A stretch of DNA of 64,000 bases. It comes from an uncultured Alphaproteobacteria bacterium. GTDB taxonomy: Bacteria; Pseudomonadota; Alphaproteobacteria; HIMB59; GCA-002718135. A program made the translations under genes and the position numbers. Under the pieces are notes generated by a model that made no database searches, was not told where the DNA came from, and was given only the letters and a program-made list of their open reading frames with translations. Where the stretch lies: contig CACJZA010000003.1 in NCBI GenBank assembly GCA_902597795.1, positions 1 through 64,000 on the forward strand, written 5' to 3'. Shown here piece after piece: positions 18,489 through 28,412 of the stretch (position 1 is its first letter; every line of letters starts with the position of its first letter).

Positions 18489-19322
18489 ATGAATAAAAAT
18501 AAAATTGTATTTACTTTTGCTACAGCGGAAGTAAATTTTATTGGTCAAATATTTATCAAGATTACTGAATTATTAACAGGAAAATTAAAATTAAAAAAAT
18601 TATATGATGAATATTTATCTGAAGATAGACCGCCTGAGCTTTTTTGGGATGATGCAGTAGATAAATTAAATCTCAATTTAATAACTAATTTTAAGGATGG
18701 TAGTTATATACCAAAAAAAGGAAAATTAATTGTTATAGCAAATCATGCTTTTGGAGTTGCAGATGGCGTATCTATATGTTCAGCAATTTCAAAAGTAAGA
18801 CAAGATTATAAAATGGTTACACATAAAGTCTTAAGACAAGCAGAGGCAGTAAAAGATAAAATACTGCCAATTGATTTTAATGAAAATAGAGAAGCTCTAT
18901 TAATTAACATTAATACGCGTAAAGAAGCTAAACAAGTTTTGGATAATGAAGGTGTTATAGTTCTTTTCCCTTCTGGAACGATAGCAACTAAAAAAAACTT
19001 AAAAAAAAATACAAAAGCTGATGATGGTGAGTGGAAACAATGGGTATCAAAATTAGTTCTTAAAACTAAAAGCCCTGTGTTACCAATTTTTTTTGATGGT
19101 CAAAATAGTCAACTTTACCATATTGCTAATAAAATAGGACAAACCTTTAGATATTCTTTGTGTATGTATGAACTAAAAAGAAAAATTGGCGATAATATTT
19201 ATATGTATTTTGGATCTTTAATTCCCTATGAAACTTTAAAAAATATAGGAGATATTAAACAAATTACAGAATATCTTAGATTAACTACGTACTCGTTGGA
19301 TCCACAATTTAACAAAAATTAA
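18489..19322 (+). CDS. PlsC-type lysophospholipid acyltransferase-like protein
   Basis: The 277-residue protein carries an LPLAT domain. N85-H86 in IVIANHAFGVADG resembles the NHPFGxxDG form of the acyltransferase H-x(4-5)-D motif, and LFPSGTIA (159-166) is the block III equivalent of FPEG. There is no long membrane helix, only amphipathic stretches, so it probably sits on the membrane surface. It would acylate a lysolipid, with phosphatidic acid or aminolipid (OlsA-like) synthesis both possible. It lies 46 bases after ETFQO on the same strand, with no obvious functional tie, and 38 bases before the coiled-coil gene. Confidence 0.8.
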   Translation: MNKNKIVFTFATAEVNFIGQIFIKITELLTGKLKLKKLYDEYLSEDRPPELFWDDAVDKLNLNLITNFKDGSYIPKKGKLIVIANHAFGVADGVSICSAISKVRQDYKMVTHKVLRQAEAVKDKILPIDFNENREALLININTRKEAKQVLDNEGVIVLFPSGTIATKKNLKKNTKADDGEWKQWVSKLVLKTKSPVLPIFFDGQNSQLYHIANKIGQTFRYSLCMYELKRKIGDNIYMYFGSLIPYETLKNIGDIKQITEYLRLTTYSLDPQFNKN

Positions 19323-19360
19323 ATATTTATTTTTTATAACTAGCGCCTTATAGAGCTCTT

Positions 19361-20053
19361 ATGGTAGGTTATATTGGGGCACGTGCAAGAAAAAGAACAA
19401 GAAACAGATATTTATTTATAATATTTATTTTAGCAATATTTGGTATTTTTTTCTATTTGCCCTCTATAGATTTTAATACGGATGAAAAACAACCTTTAGA
19501 TCAAATCATTCCTAGTAATGTTGTTGATGAATCAAGCTTAAGAACTGAAATTGAAGAACTTAAGCTCGAAGTATTCCAAAAAAATCAAAGATTAAAATTT
19601 AGAGATGATCAAATCAAGAATTTAAGAGAAGAAATAAAAGATTTAAAAACGTCTTTTGATTCAGTTAAGGCAGAATATGAAAAGTCACTTAACAATATAT
19701 TAGATTTAGAAAATAATTCTTTAGAAAATCAATCAATAAATATTGAACAATTAAGTAATTTAGATAGTCAAATTGATGATCTAAATAATCAAATATCAGA
19801 ATATAAAAATCAAATACTTAAATTAGAAAATAAATTAAATAATTCTATATCTTCAGAAGAATTAGAGGAGATTAGTATTGAAAATTCCATTCTTAAATCT
19901 CAAATTAAGCAAATTAAAGAAAATACTTCTGATTCTAAAAATGAATTAGATGAATTAAAAAAAATAATTGAAAATAAAGATAAGGAAATTGAAAGTAAAA
20001 ATGAAGAAATAAAAAATTTATTATATTTAAAAGATTTACACCATCATAGTTGA
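19361..20053 (+). CDS. Membrane-anchored coiled-coil protein, function unknown
   Basis: The 230-residue protein has a basic N-terminus (ARARKRTRNR), a single transmembrane helix (about residues 18-34, ending FFYLPS) and a short linker. From about residue 60 to the end there is almost uninterrupted heptad-repeat coiled coil rich in Glu, Lys, Asn and Leu. The positive-inside rule puts the coiled coil in the periplasm. No catalytic motif is visible, so it may be a structural or scaffold protein of the envelope. Its stop codon directly abuts the stop of the convergent nuclease gene. I do not recognise a named family. Confidence 0.72.
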   Translation: MVGYIGARARKRTRNRYLFIIFILAIFGIFFYLPSIDFNTDEKQPLDQIIPSNVVDESSLRTEIEELKLEVFQKNQRLKFRDDQIKNLREEIKDLKTSFDSVKAEYEKSLNNILDLENNSLENQSINIEQLSNLDSQIDDLNNQISEYKNQILKLENKLNNSISSEELEEISIENSILKSQIKQIKENTSDSKNELDELKKIIENKDKEIESKNEEIKNLLYLKDLHHHS

Positions 20054-20536
20054 TTATCTATTTTTTTTTCTAAATAAATATGGCTCTTCAAAATCCCCAA
20101 TCCATATACCTTTTTTTTCTAGTTTTGCTTTTTCTTCTTCTTCAACATAATCTTTTGAATAATAGCGATAAGCTATCGCCCATCCATTCAGAACCATTTC
20201 ACTATTTAAATCTATATTATCTTTGTAGCAGATTCCAATAAATCTATTATATCGATCCTTACCTTGTGTTATGCATTCAATTTTATTATTACCAATTAAT
20301 TCTATTAAGAATTTTGTTGATTCCACACCACAATTCCACACTTTACTATTTTTATTACATGTTTGATTTATTTCAGGAGCGTCGATAGCATGCAGTCTTA
20401 TTTTATTATTGTTAATATGTATAGTATCACCATCAATTACTTTTGCTTTTCCAAATATAGTTTTGCCAGATGATACTGTGCTTAAAGAAATTAAAATAAA
20501 AAATAAATTAAATATTAAGATTTTTACTACCATCAA
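20054..20536 (-). CDS. Secreted thermonuclease-family (SNase-like) nuclease
   Basis: The 160-residue protein has an N-terminal signal (about residues 4-23, FNLFFILISLSTVSSG) and a staphylococcal-nuclease OB-fold: KVIDGDTIHI, IRLHAIDAPE with the catalytic Arg and metal-binding Asp/Glu, DRYNRFIG with the second Arg, and a late NGWAIAYRYYSKDY plus GIWIGDFEEP. Two extra Cys (in NQTCNK and WNCGVE) match the exported bacterial subfamily and could form a disulfide. It would cut DNA or RNA in the periplasm or outside, with Ca2+. The gene overlaps soxG by 29 bases, so it rides at the end of the sarcosine oxidase operon, possibly for phosphate or nucleotide scavenging. Confidence 0.88.
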   Translation of the reverse strand: MMVVKILIFNLFFILISLSTVSSGKTIFGKAKVIDGDTIHINNNKIRLHAIDAPEINQTCNKNSKVWNCGVESTKFLIELIGNNKIECITQGKDRYNRFIGICYKDNIDLNSEMVLNGWAIAYRYYSKDYVEEEEKAKLEKKGIWIGDFEEPYLFRKKNR

Positions 20537-21083
20537 CTAATAAATCATAAACATATTTTGCATGTGATCTGTTTAAATGTAAATCTAGTGAAGTCTCTTC
20601 TTTATCAGCATTATTTCTAATAAAAAGTATTGGAATTTTTATAAATATAGTTTGAGCTACAGAAAAATTAGTTTCCAAAATTTTTTCTAAGTTGGCTACA
20701 AGAAATTTAGATAGTAAAATAAATACTTTTTCCCCTTCAAGCCGAAAAACAGTTTTATTAAATGAAACATCAGTTATTGCTGTTTTTTCTGGATTGAGTT
20801 TAGATTCTAATAGAGAAATAATTTCATCTTTCTCATTTTCTGGTGTTTCGACTAACCATTCATTAGGACCAAGCCACATAATACTAATATTATTATTAAA
20901 AATTCTTACATTTGGCTCAATTGGTAAAACTAAATTTAATACTGAGCCTATATTTTTCATAAATTCTTTATCTGAACTTTTACCTCGTATATTTATTTTA
21001 CCTGATAGAGCTCTTTCTTCTATTGTTACTCCATTGTAATTTTTTTTATTTATATTCAAAACATTACTGTAAGTTAAACTCAT
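20508..21083 (-). CDS. soxG: Sarcosine oxidase, gamma subunit
   Basis: The 191-residue protein follows soxA with a 4-base overlap, the standard position of soxG. It has the family's short GcvT-like trace: MWLGPNEWLVETPE, TDVSFNKTVFRLEG and a late LHLNRSHAKYVYDLL. The gamma subunit is structural in the heterotetrameric enzyme and binds no cofactor of its own. The gene order soxB-soxD-soxA-soxG confirms the call. Sequence conservation is weak, as is normal for this subunit. The C-terminus overlaps the nuclease start. Confidence 0.87.
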   Translation of the reverse strand: MSLTYSNVLNINKKNYNGVTIEERALSGKINIRGKSSDKEFMKNIGSVLNLVLPIEPNVRIFNNNISIMWLGPNEWLVETPENEKDEIISLLESKLNPEKTAITDVSFNKTVFRLEGEKVFILLSKFLVANLEKILETNFSVAQTIFIKIPILFIRNNADKEETSLDLHLNRSHAKYVYDLLVDGSKNLNI

Positions 21084-24070
21084 TGATTAACCCTTTGATT
21101 CTCAGGATCAATAAATATTGGACTAGTTATTTCTACCTCAATATTTTCATTTTCCATCGGAGCAATTAAAACACTTCCTTTTTTTTCAAGACCACCTTTA
21201 ATTAAAGCTAAAGCAAAAGAACTTTTTAAATTAGGTGAATAGTAACTAGAGGTCACGTGACCAACCATTTTCATCGGTAAGGCAGTTATTTCTTCAACCA
21301 ATTGAGATCCTTCTTCAAGAACTTTATTTGGATCTTTAGTTTTTAATCCAACTAATTGTTTCCTATCTTTTTTAATAGTATCACTTCTATATAATGCCCT
21401 TTTACCAATAAAATCATATTTCTTCTTACTAACTATCCATTCCATATCCAGATCTATTGGTGTCACTGATCCATCTGTTTCTTGGCCAACAATGATAAAG
21501 CCTTTTTCAGCACGAAGTACATGCATCGCTTCAGTACCATATGGCGTAATATTAAATTCTTTACCTTTATCTATACAAAGTTCCCAAAGATTTTTAGCAT
21601 AGCCAGATGGCACATTTATTTCATAGCACATTTCCCCAGTAAAACTTATACGCATGACTCTACATTTTATTCCGTCAATATTAATATTCTTAAAACTCAT
21701 ATGAGGAAAATTTTCTTTTGAAAAATCAAAATCTGGAACTAGTTTTTGCATTAATTTTTTTGAATTTGGGCCATTTAAGCTTATCGTTCCATAGTTTTCT
21801 GTTACTGATGTTAAATATACTTCTAACTCTGGCCATTCTGTTTGCAACCAATCTTCTAATTTTGACATTACTGATGCTGCATTTCCTGTAGTTGTTGACA
21901 TGAGATAATGATACTCATCTAATCTAGTTGTTACACCATCATCAATAACCATTCCATCGTCACCTAACATTACACCATATCGACATTTTCCAATTTCTAA
22001 TTTTGACCATGAATTTGTGTAAACTCTATTTAAAAATTCACTTACATCTCTGCCCTTAATATCTATTTTACCAAGAGTTGATGCATCCAATATTCCTAGA
22101 CTATCTCTAGTTGCTTTTACTTCTCTATTTAAAGCAGATTGAAAACTTTCATTTTTTTGAGGATAATACCAGGCTCTTTTCCATTGGCCTACGTCCTCAA
22201 ATAAAGCTTTATTATCAATATGCCATTGATGCATTGGGCTTGTTCTCTCTAAATCAAAAAATTCTTTAACATGACGCCCAGCAATTGCTCCAAATGTTAC
22301 TGGTTTATAGGGTAAACGAAATGTTGTTGTACCTAATTCAGAGATTTCAGTATTTGTTAATTCTGATATTATTCCAAGTGCATTAACATTACTGGTCTTG
22401 CCTTGATCAGTTGCCATTCCTGTAGTTGTATATCGTTTGACATGTTCAATGGATTGAAAACCCTCTTTTAAAGCTAGTTTAATATCTTTTGCTGTTACAT
22501 CGTTTTGAAAATCTACAAACATTTTTGTTCGTGAGATATTGTTCTTTGATGTAATCCAAACATTTTCGTGTTTGCCATGCTTAACATTATCTGATTTGTA
22601 ATTTACTCCACCAAGTTCATTTTGCTTATTATCATTTAAATATTTATTTGTATCTTCTTTAGTTTTTATTAATATTTCATTTAAATTATAGTCACCATTG
22701 CAACTGCCAACACACAATGTATCTTGATAGACTTCACTAGGAATAAAACTTCCATCTACATCCCTAAATTTTAGTTTTCCTTTTGATTGAGTGAATAAAT
22801 GAACAGTAGGGGTCCAACCGCCAGCAATTGCTAAAAGATCGCATTTAATATTAATAGAAGATTTTTCATTATTGTTTTCAGTTTTTATTTTTCTTAATTT
22901 AACTTCTCTAATTTTTAATCTTCCAACAGTATCACTAATTTCATAACCTTTTAGTATAGTAATACCTAATTTATTTGCTTTTTTAGGGTAATATCCATCA
23001 CTACCATCTCTTGTATCGACAATAGCCTCTACTTTTATACCTTGTTCAAAAAAATCTATTGCAGTTTCATAGGCACTATCATTGTTCGTAAAAAAAACTA
23101 AATTTTTTCCAGGTGCAACTCCATACTTATTTAAGTATTTTTTCGCACTGTTAGAAAGCATAATACCAGGCCTATCATTATTGTTAAAAATTATTGGTCT
23201 TTCTATTGTGCCTGTCGCTAAAATAACTTTCTTTGATCTAATTTTCCAAATTCTTTCTTTAATATCGTTTTTTTTATATAATCCTTTTTCTGGATCAATT
23301 TCTTGAACAGCTAATAATAAATTATAATTTAAATAAGCAAAACAAGTTGTATTTTTTACTATTTTTATATTTGAATTTTTAGAAAGTTTATCAACGATTT
23401 TATTTTTCCATTCATTAATTGGTAAGTTATCTATTTTAATATCTTGATTTCTTGTAGATAAAATTTCACCTCCTAGATCATCTTCTTGCTCAATAAGTAA
23501 TACTTTATAATTTTTATTTGTTGCAATTTCTGCTGAAATTAATCCACTCACTCCTGCTCCAACAACTAAAACATCACAATGATAATGAAAATGTTCGTAT
23601 TTGTGGGGATCATCTTTTTTTGGAGATTTACCAAGTCCTGCAGCGTGTCTTATAAAAAACTCATATGCCTTCCAAAACTTTGGCGGCCACATAAAGGTCT
23701 TGTAATAGAACCCTGCAGGAAAAAATGGGGATAGTAAATCATTTATAGCGCCTGCATCAAATTTCACTGACGGCCAATTATTTTGACTAAAAGCTTTTAA
23801 CCCCTCATATATCTGGACTTCAGTTGCTCTTCTATTTGGTTCGGTATATTCTTTAGTCTCAAGCTGAACTATTCCATTAGGTTCTTCACTGCCAGCGGTA
23901 TAAATACCTCGCGGTCGATGATATTTAAAGCTTCTTCCTACTAAGTGAATATCATTTGCAAGAAGTGCTGAAGCTAGGGTGTCACCTTCAAAACCAAAAT
24001 ATTCTTTATTATCAAAATAGAACTTAACAGACTTATTATTTCCAAGATTTTTATTATTTTTGTATCGCAT
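21080..24070 (-). CDS. soxA: Sarcosine oxidase, alpha subunit
   Basis: The 996-residue protein has the complete alpha-subunit plan. There is an N-terminal ferredoxin-like region (FEGDTLASALLAND, SFKYHRPRGIYTAGSEEPNG) and an FAD/NAD-binding domain with VLVVGAGVSGLISAEIA near residue 168. A second nucleotide half with LLAIAGGWTPTVHLF follows. A C-terminal GcvT-like tetrahydrofolate domain starts at about 600 (RYGVMLGDDGMVIDDG, with the paired Asp). The enzyme oxidises sarcosine to glycine and, with tetrahydrofolate, yields 5,10-methylene-tetrahydrofolate plus hydrogen peroxide. It is cytosolic. The gene lies 8 bases after soxD and overlaps soxG. The fhs gene upstream in the same operon can use the one-carbon unit. 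Confidence 0.96.
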   Translation of the reverse strand: MRYKNNKNLGNNKSVKFYFDNKEYFGFEGDTLASALLANDIHLVGRSFKYHRPRGIYTAGSEEPNGIVQLETKEYTEPNRRATEVQIYEGLKAFSQNNWPSVKFDAGAINDLLSPFFPAGFYYKTFMWPPKFWKAYEFFIRHAAGLGKSPKKDDPHKYEHFHYHCDVLVVGAGVSGLISAEIATNKNYKVLLIEQEDDLGGEILSTRNQDIKIDNLPINEWKNKIVDKLSKNSNIKIVKNTTCFAYLNYNLLLAVQEIDPEKGLYKKNDIKERIWKIRSKKVILATGTIERPIIFNNNDRPGIMLSNSAKKYLNKYGVAPGKNLVFFTNNDSAYETAIDFFEQGIKVEAIVDTRDGSDGYYPKKANKLGITILKGYEISDTVGRLKIREVKLRKIKTENNNEKSSINIKCDLLAIAGGWTPTVHLFTQSKGKLKFRDVDGSFIPSEVYQDTLCVGSCNGDYNLNEILIKTKEDTNKYLNDNKQNELGGVNYKSDNVKHGKHENVWITSKNNISRTKMFVDFQNDVTAKDIKLALKEGFQSIEHVKRYTTTGMATDQGKTSNVNALGIISELTNTEISELGTTTFRLPYKPVTFGAIAGRHVKEFFDLERTSPMHQWHIDNKALFEDVGQWKRAWYYPQKNESFQSALNREVKATRDSLGILDASTLGKIDIKGRDVSEFLNRVYTNSWSKLEIGKCRYGVMLGDDGMVIDDGVTTRLDEYHYLMSTTTGNAASVMSKLEDWLQTEWPELEVYLTSVTENYGTISLNGPNSKKLMQKLVPDFDFSKENFPHMSFKNINIDGIKCRVMRISFTGEMCYEINVPSGYAKNLWELCIDKGKEFNITPYGTEAMHVLRAEKGFIIVGQETDGSVTPIDLDMEWIVSKKKYDFIGKRALYRSDTIKKDRKQLVGLKTKDPNKVLEEGSQLVEEITALPMKMVGHVTSSYYSPNLKSSFALALIKGGLEKKGSVLIAPMENENIEVEITSPIFIDPENQRVNQ

Positions 24071-24078
24071 CTTTATTT

Positions 24079-24435
24079 TTAAAATCTATCTTTTTTCGAT
24101 GTTGATAAATTCCCTGATCCAATACTTGGCTCACCTGAAGGAGTAGCTGGAATATTTGCTTTTAATTTGGGAGGAGCTTCTCCCATTTTATATACTGCAA
24201 GAATTTCATCAGTTGAAGTATTTCTTGCTAAATTAAACCATTGTCTGCATCCATATTCATGGTTCCATCTTTCATAATGAATACCTTTTTTGTTCTTTCG
24301 CAAGAATAAGTATTCTGCCCATTGATCATCAGAGAGTTCAGGAGGATTTTTTGGTCTTGCAATATGTGCCTCACCTCCACAAGAAAATTCAGCTTGATCT
24401 CTTTCTCCGCAGTATGGGCAATTTATTAAAAACAT
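24079..24435 (-). CDS. soxD: Sarcosine oxidase, delta subunit
   Basis: The 118-residue protein begins MFLINCPYCGERDQAEF. This C-x2-C, with further Cys and His in FSCGGEAHIARP and HEYGCRQWFNLARN, forms the zinc site known for the delta subunit. The conserved YLFLRKNKKGIHYERW segment is intact. Its C-terminus is a disordered Pro/Gly/Ser tail (about 95-118). SoxD is a small structural subunit of heterotetrameric sarcosine oxidase. It sits between soxB (3-base gap) and soxA (8-base gap), the canonical order. Confidence 0.94.
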   Translation of the reverse strand: MFLINCPYCGERDQAEFSCGGEAHIARPKNPPELSDDQWAEYLFLRKNKKGIHYERWNHEYGCRQWFNLARNTSTDEILAVYKMGEAPPKLKANIPATPSGEPSIGSGNLSTSKKDRF

Positions 24436-24438
24436 GAT

Positions 24439-25698
24439 TTAATGTGCTACGGCAGCTGCACCATGTTCATCAACTAATTCACCGCTAGAAAATCTATTTA
24501 TTGTAAAAGGAGCATTTAATTCATGTGCTTGATCATTAGCTATAGTGTGAGCAAATACCCAACCAGAACCTGGTGTTGCTTTGAAACCACCTGTGCCCCA
24601 ACCACAATTAAAATATAGTCCATTAACATGAGTTTTACTTATAATAGGACTAGCATCTGGACTTATATCAACGATTCCACCCCAGTGACGAAGCATTTTC
24701 ATTCTTGAAAATATTGGAAACATTTCAATTATTGCCATTAAGGTGTCTTCAACAATATTAAAGCCACCTCTCTGGGTGTATGATGTGTATGAATCAGTCC
24801 CTGCCCCAATAACCAATTCCCCTTTGTCAGATTGAGATACATATGCATGAATTGTATTCGACATTACTACTGTATCAATTATTGGTTTCACTGGTTCTGA
24901 TACCAAAGCCTGTAATGGTTTGCTTTCAAGAGGTAACTTTATACCTGCCATATTAGCAATAACACTTGTATGACCTGCAGCGGCAACACCTATTTTATTT
25001 GAATTAATGGTTCCTTTGTTTGTTTCAATCCCGGTAACATTTCCATTTTTTATATTAATACCAGTTACTTCACAATTTTGTATGATATCTACACCCATTT
25101 CATCAGCACCCCTAGCGTAACCCCAAGCAACTGCGTCGTGTCTAGCTGTTCCAGCTCTTCTTTGCAGTGTTGCCCCCAAAACAGGATATCTAATATTTGG
25201 AGATGTATTAATTATAGGACAAAATTCTTTTACTTTTTTTGTATCTAGCCACTCACAATCAATGTCGTTAAGTCTATTAGCGTGCCATCTTCTTTTTAAC
25301 TCTCTTACATCATGCAAATTATGCGCAACGTTGATTACACCTCTCTGAGAAAACATTACATTATAATTAAGTTCTTGTGACATTCCTTCCCAAAGTTTTA
25401 ATGCATGCTCGTATAAAGCTGCACTTTGATCCCATAAATAATTTGATCTAATAATAGTGGTATTTCGCCCTGTATTCCCACCGCCTATCCAACCTTTTTC
25501 AATTACTGCAATATTATTAATTCCATGGTTTTTTGCTAAATAGTAAGCAGTAGTTAAACCGTGTCCACCACCACCGACAATTATTGCATCATAACTTTTT
25601 TTTGGCTCAGGACTATTCCACGTCTTTTGCCAATTCTCGTGATGATTTAAAGCATTTCTAGCAATAGATAGAAATGAGTATTTATTTTTATTAAACAT
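24439..25698 (-). CDS. soxB: Sarcosine oxidase, beta subunit
   Basis: The 419-residue flavoprotein has an N-terminal FAD site ([19 protein letters not shown]) followed by the family's [19 protein letters not shown]. Later signatures are [36 protein letters not shown] and [16 protein letters not shown] near the C-terminus. The beta subunit holds the FAD at which sarcosine is oxidised and binds a covalent FMN at the interface with the alpha subunit. It is the first sox gene, 20 bases downstream of fhs, so the whole set looks like one transcript. Confidence 0.96.
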   Translation of the reverse strand: MFNKNKYSFLSIARNALNHHENWQKTWNSPEPKKSYDAIIVGGGGHGLTTAYYLAKNHGINNIAVIEKGWIGGGNTGRNTTIIRSNYLWDQSAALYEHALKLWEGMSQELNYNVMFSQRGVINVAHNLHDVRELKRRWHANRLNDIDCEWLDTKKVKEFCPIINTSPNIRYPVLGATLQRRAGTARHDAVAWGYARGADEMGVDIIQNCEVTGINIKNGNVTGIETNKGTINSNKIGVAAAGHTSVIANMAGIKLPLESKPLQALVSEPVKPIIDTVVMSNTIHAYVSQSDKGELVIGAGTDSYTSYTQRGGFNIVEDTLMAIIEMFPIFSRMKMLRHWGGIVDISPDASPIISKTHVNGLYFNCGWGTGGFKATPGSGWVFAHTIANDQAHELNAPFTINRFSSGELVDEHGAAAVAH

Positions 25699-25718
25699 TA
25701 TAACTCTTTATAGCAGTT

Positions 25719-27392
25719 TTAAAAAAGACCTTCAATTTCTCCATGGTCATTTAGCTTTATCGAATTTGCCGCAGGAACACTTGGTAGACCTGGCATGGTC
25801 ATAATATCACCGCAAACAACTACTATAAATTCTGCTCCAGATGATAATCTTACCTCTCTAATAGGTAAAACGTGGCCAGTAGGGGCACCTTTTAAATTAG
25901 GGTCAGTTGAAAAACTATATTGAGTCTTTGCAATGCAAACAGGTAATTTGCCAAATCCTTTAGTTTCAAAATCCTTCAATTGTTGACGTACTTTCGTGTC
26001 TGCCACAACTTCACTTGCGTGATAAATCTCTTGTGCAATTTTTTCTATTTTTTTGAATAGAGTTAAATCATCTTCATATAAAAATTTAAATGTATTCTTA
26101 TTATCTTCACAAATATCTATTACATTTTGAGCTAATTCAGTTGCACCATCACCTCCATCAGACCAGTGAGTACACATAGAAGCCTTGACTCCTTGAGTTG
26201 TACAAAAACTTAGAACGGCATCAACTTCAGCTTTAGAATCAGTGACAAAATGATTAATAGCAACAGTTACTGGTAATCCAAATTTTCTAACATTATTAAT
26301 ATGTCTTTCCAGATTTACTAAACCTTTTTTAAGAGCATTTACATTTTCATTTTTTAAATCTTCTTTTGAAACATCGCCATGCATTTTTAGTGCTCTAATT
26401 GTAGCTACCAAAACCACACAATCAGGTTTTAAATTTGATTTTCTACATTTTATATCAAGGAATTTTTCTGCTCCTAGATCAGCTCCAAAGCCTGCTTCAG
26501 TTACAACGTAATCACTTAATTTTAAACTAGCTTTAGTTGCAATTACAGAATTGCAACCATGAGCAATATTTGCAAATGGCCCACCATGAATTATAGCAGG
26601 ATTATTTTCTAACGTTTGTGTTATGTTGGGCCTAATGGCATCTTTTAATAATACTGTCATTGGACCCTCTGCCTTTAAATCTTTTGCATAAATAGCTTTT
26701 TTATCTCGTGTATAAGCAATAGTTATATTTCCAATTCTCTCTTCAAGATCTTTTAAATCTTTTGCTAAGCAGAAAATTGCCATTATCTCCGATGCAACAG
26801 TAATATCAAAACCATCTTGTCTAGGATATCCATTTGCAACTCCTCCTAAATCAACAACAATAGATCTAAGTGATCTATCATTCATATCCATTACTCGCTT
26901 CCAAACAACCCTTCTAACATCAATATTTAATTTATTTCCCCAGTAGATATGATTATCAATCAATGCAGAAAGTAAATTATGAGCGGATGTAATTGCATGA
27001 AAATCTCCAGTAAAATGTAAATTAATTTGCTCCATTGGTACTACTTGAGCATAGCCTCCACCAGCTGCACCACCTTTCATACCGAATGATGGTCCAAGAC
27101 TCGGCTCTCTTAAACAAACTATTGATTTCTTTCCTAGTTTATTAAGACCGTCACTTAATCCAACAGAAGTTGTTGTTTTACCTTCTCCTGCTGGTGTTGG
27201 AGTTATTGCTGAGACTAGAACAAGTTTACCATCTTTATTTTTATTTAGTGACTCTATGTACTCTAAGTTTATTTTTGCTATATGACGACCCATAGGACTG
27301 AAGGCTTCAGGTGTGTCTGGTACATCAAGCCCTTTTAGAATTTCACTAATAGGCTTCATTTTAGCTTTTCTTGCTATTTCAATATCTGACAT
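25719..27392 (-). CDS. fhs: Formate-tetrahydrofolate ligase
   Basis: The 557-residue enzyme shows all main blocks: [20 protein letters not shown] (nucleotide loop), [55 protein letters not shown] and a C-terminal [15 protein letters not shown]. It interconverts formate plus ATP plus tetrahydrofolate with 10-formyl-tetrahydrofolate. Beside sarcosine oxidase it may run towards formate and ATP when methyl groups are oxidised, or supply purine synthesis; direction is inferred. A Shine-Dalgarno AAGGAG (complement of 27397-27402) lies 4 bases before the ATG. The 93-base gap upstream to the MetF-like gene holds no visible hairpin, so a separate promoter there is possible. Confidence 0.97.
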   Translation of the reverse strand: MSDIEIARKAKMKPISEILKGLDVPDTPEAFSPMGRHIAKINLEYIESLNKNKDGKLVLVSAITPTPAGEGKTTTSVGLSDGLNKLGKKSIVCLREPSLGPSFGMKGGAAGGGYAQVVPMEQINLHFTGDFHAITSAHNLLSALIDNHIYWGNKLNIDVRRVVWKRVMDMNDRSLRSIVVDLGGVANGYPRQDGFDITVASEIMAIFCLAKDLKDLEERIGNITIAYTRDKKAIYAKDLKAEGPMTVLLKDAIRPNITQTLENNPAIIHGGPFANIAHGCNSVIATKASLKLSDYVVTEAGFGADLGAEKFLDIKCRKSNLKPDCVVLVATIRALKMHGDVSKEDLKNENVNALKKGLVNLERHINNVRKFGLPVTVAINHFVTDSKAEVDAVLSFCTTQGVKASMCTHWSDGGDGATELAQNVIDICEDNKNTFKFLYEDDLTLFKKIEKIAQEIYHASEVVADTKVRQQLKDFETKGFGKLPVCIAKTQYSFSTDPNLKGAPTGHVLPIREVRLSSGAEFIVVVCGDIMTMPGLPSVPAANSIKLNDHGEIEGLF

Positions 27393-27485
27393 GAGGCTCC
27401 TTAATTATTAGATGCTTAATCTATAAATTAACTTAAATATCAAACAACTTTTGTTTCATTAAAAGATAAAAAAATTGTGAAGAAG

Positions 27486-28379
27486 CTAATTTAACTCGAA
27501 TTTCTGTTTATTATTATAAGAAAAATCTGAGTTATTAAATTGATTTAACCACTCTGATGTTTTTTTCATACCACCAAACGCATAGAAATGTATTTTTTCA
27601 AGTTTAGAGTCTTTGTTTATTTCGCTATGTTCAGCAAGATCATAAATTAATTTGTCAGGAGTGCTCAATGTTGCAAGTTTAGTTAAGTTAAAAGCCTGTT
27701 TTGTAATAAATCTTAAAGAATTTCCAATACCACAAGACCTTGCATAATTTACTAATGTTTTAATAGAGGCTGGACCTGGTATCCCAGCGTGGATTGGTAA
27801 TTTATTTCCAATTTTTACTAAGTGTTTTTCCCATTCGATTAAAGATTTAGCTTCAAAAAAAAATTGTGTTGCCAAATACATTTTAAAATCAACATTTTTT
27901 GCAAAATCATTCTTCTGTTTAATTGCTAAATCTAAATTTTCATTTGAAATATCCGGGCTCCCTTCGGGATGTCCAGCCACACCAACAAATTGATAATTAT
28001 ATTTTGAAAGAAAATCTGTTTTTAAAACATCAATTGAGGAAGATATTTCGCCAGCTTGATTTCCACCACCACCAATAATTAAAATCTTTGAACACCCAGA
28101 TTCATTTGCAAGTTCACCAATATATTTTTCTAAGACATTTTTATTTACAATAGTTCTCGCAGGCAAATGAGGTATAACATCATAACCTTCTAATTTTAAT
28201 TTTTTTGCAGTTCTAATAACATTTTTTGAATTTTCATCTGGTAAATAAGTTATATAAACATCATGATTTTTATTAAGAAATTCAGAAAAGCCTCCATATT
28301 TTTCGTAAACATTTGGAGTTGTTTCTATAGAATAACTATTGAGAAAATTTTTAACAATATTAATGGTTTCTTTAGACAT
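27486..28379 (-). CDS. Methylenetetrahydrofolate reductase-like protein (MetF family, divergent)
   Basis: The 297-residue TIM-barrel protein resembles MetF. An early SIETTP may correspond to the S-F-E-x-x-P strand with the catalytic Glu. Further on are DVIPHLPAR (the A-x-H-L strand), LIIGGGGNQAGEI (in place of L-R-G-D), FVGVAGHPEGSP (the Y-P-E-x-H/G strand), ATQFFFEAKSLIEW and IHAGIPGPASI. The usual R-G-D loop is GGGG here, which sets it apart from canonical MetF. It may interconvert 5-methyl- and 5,10-methylene-tetrahydrofolate. Placed upstream of fhs-soxBDAG, and in a genome with a DmdA-like methyltransferase, it may run in the oxidative direction. It diverges from trhO (33-base gap). Confidence 0.78.
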   Translation of the reverse strand: MSKETINIVKNFLNSYSIETTPNVYEKYGGFSEFLNKNHDVYITYLPDENSKNVIRTAKKLKLEGYDVIPHLPARTIVNKNVLEKYIGELANESGCSKILIIGGGGNQAGEISSSIDVLKTDFLSKYNYQFVGVAGHPEGSPDISNENLDLAIKQKNDFAKNVDFKMYLATQFFFEAKSLIEWEKHLVKIGNKLPIHAGIPGPASIKTLVNYARSCGIGNSLRFITKQAFNLTKLATLSTPDKLIYDLAEHSEINKDSKLEKIHFYAFGGMKKTSEWLNQFNNSDFSYNNKQKFELN

Positions 28380-28412
28380 AAATTTTTAAAGTTTTTTATA
28401 TTAATTAGATAA

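Noticed and set aside
27393-27485. A possible riboswitch in the fhs leader
   Set aside because: Ninety-three AT-rich bases with a Shine-Dalgarno but no conserved stems that I could pair.
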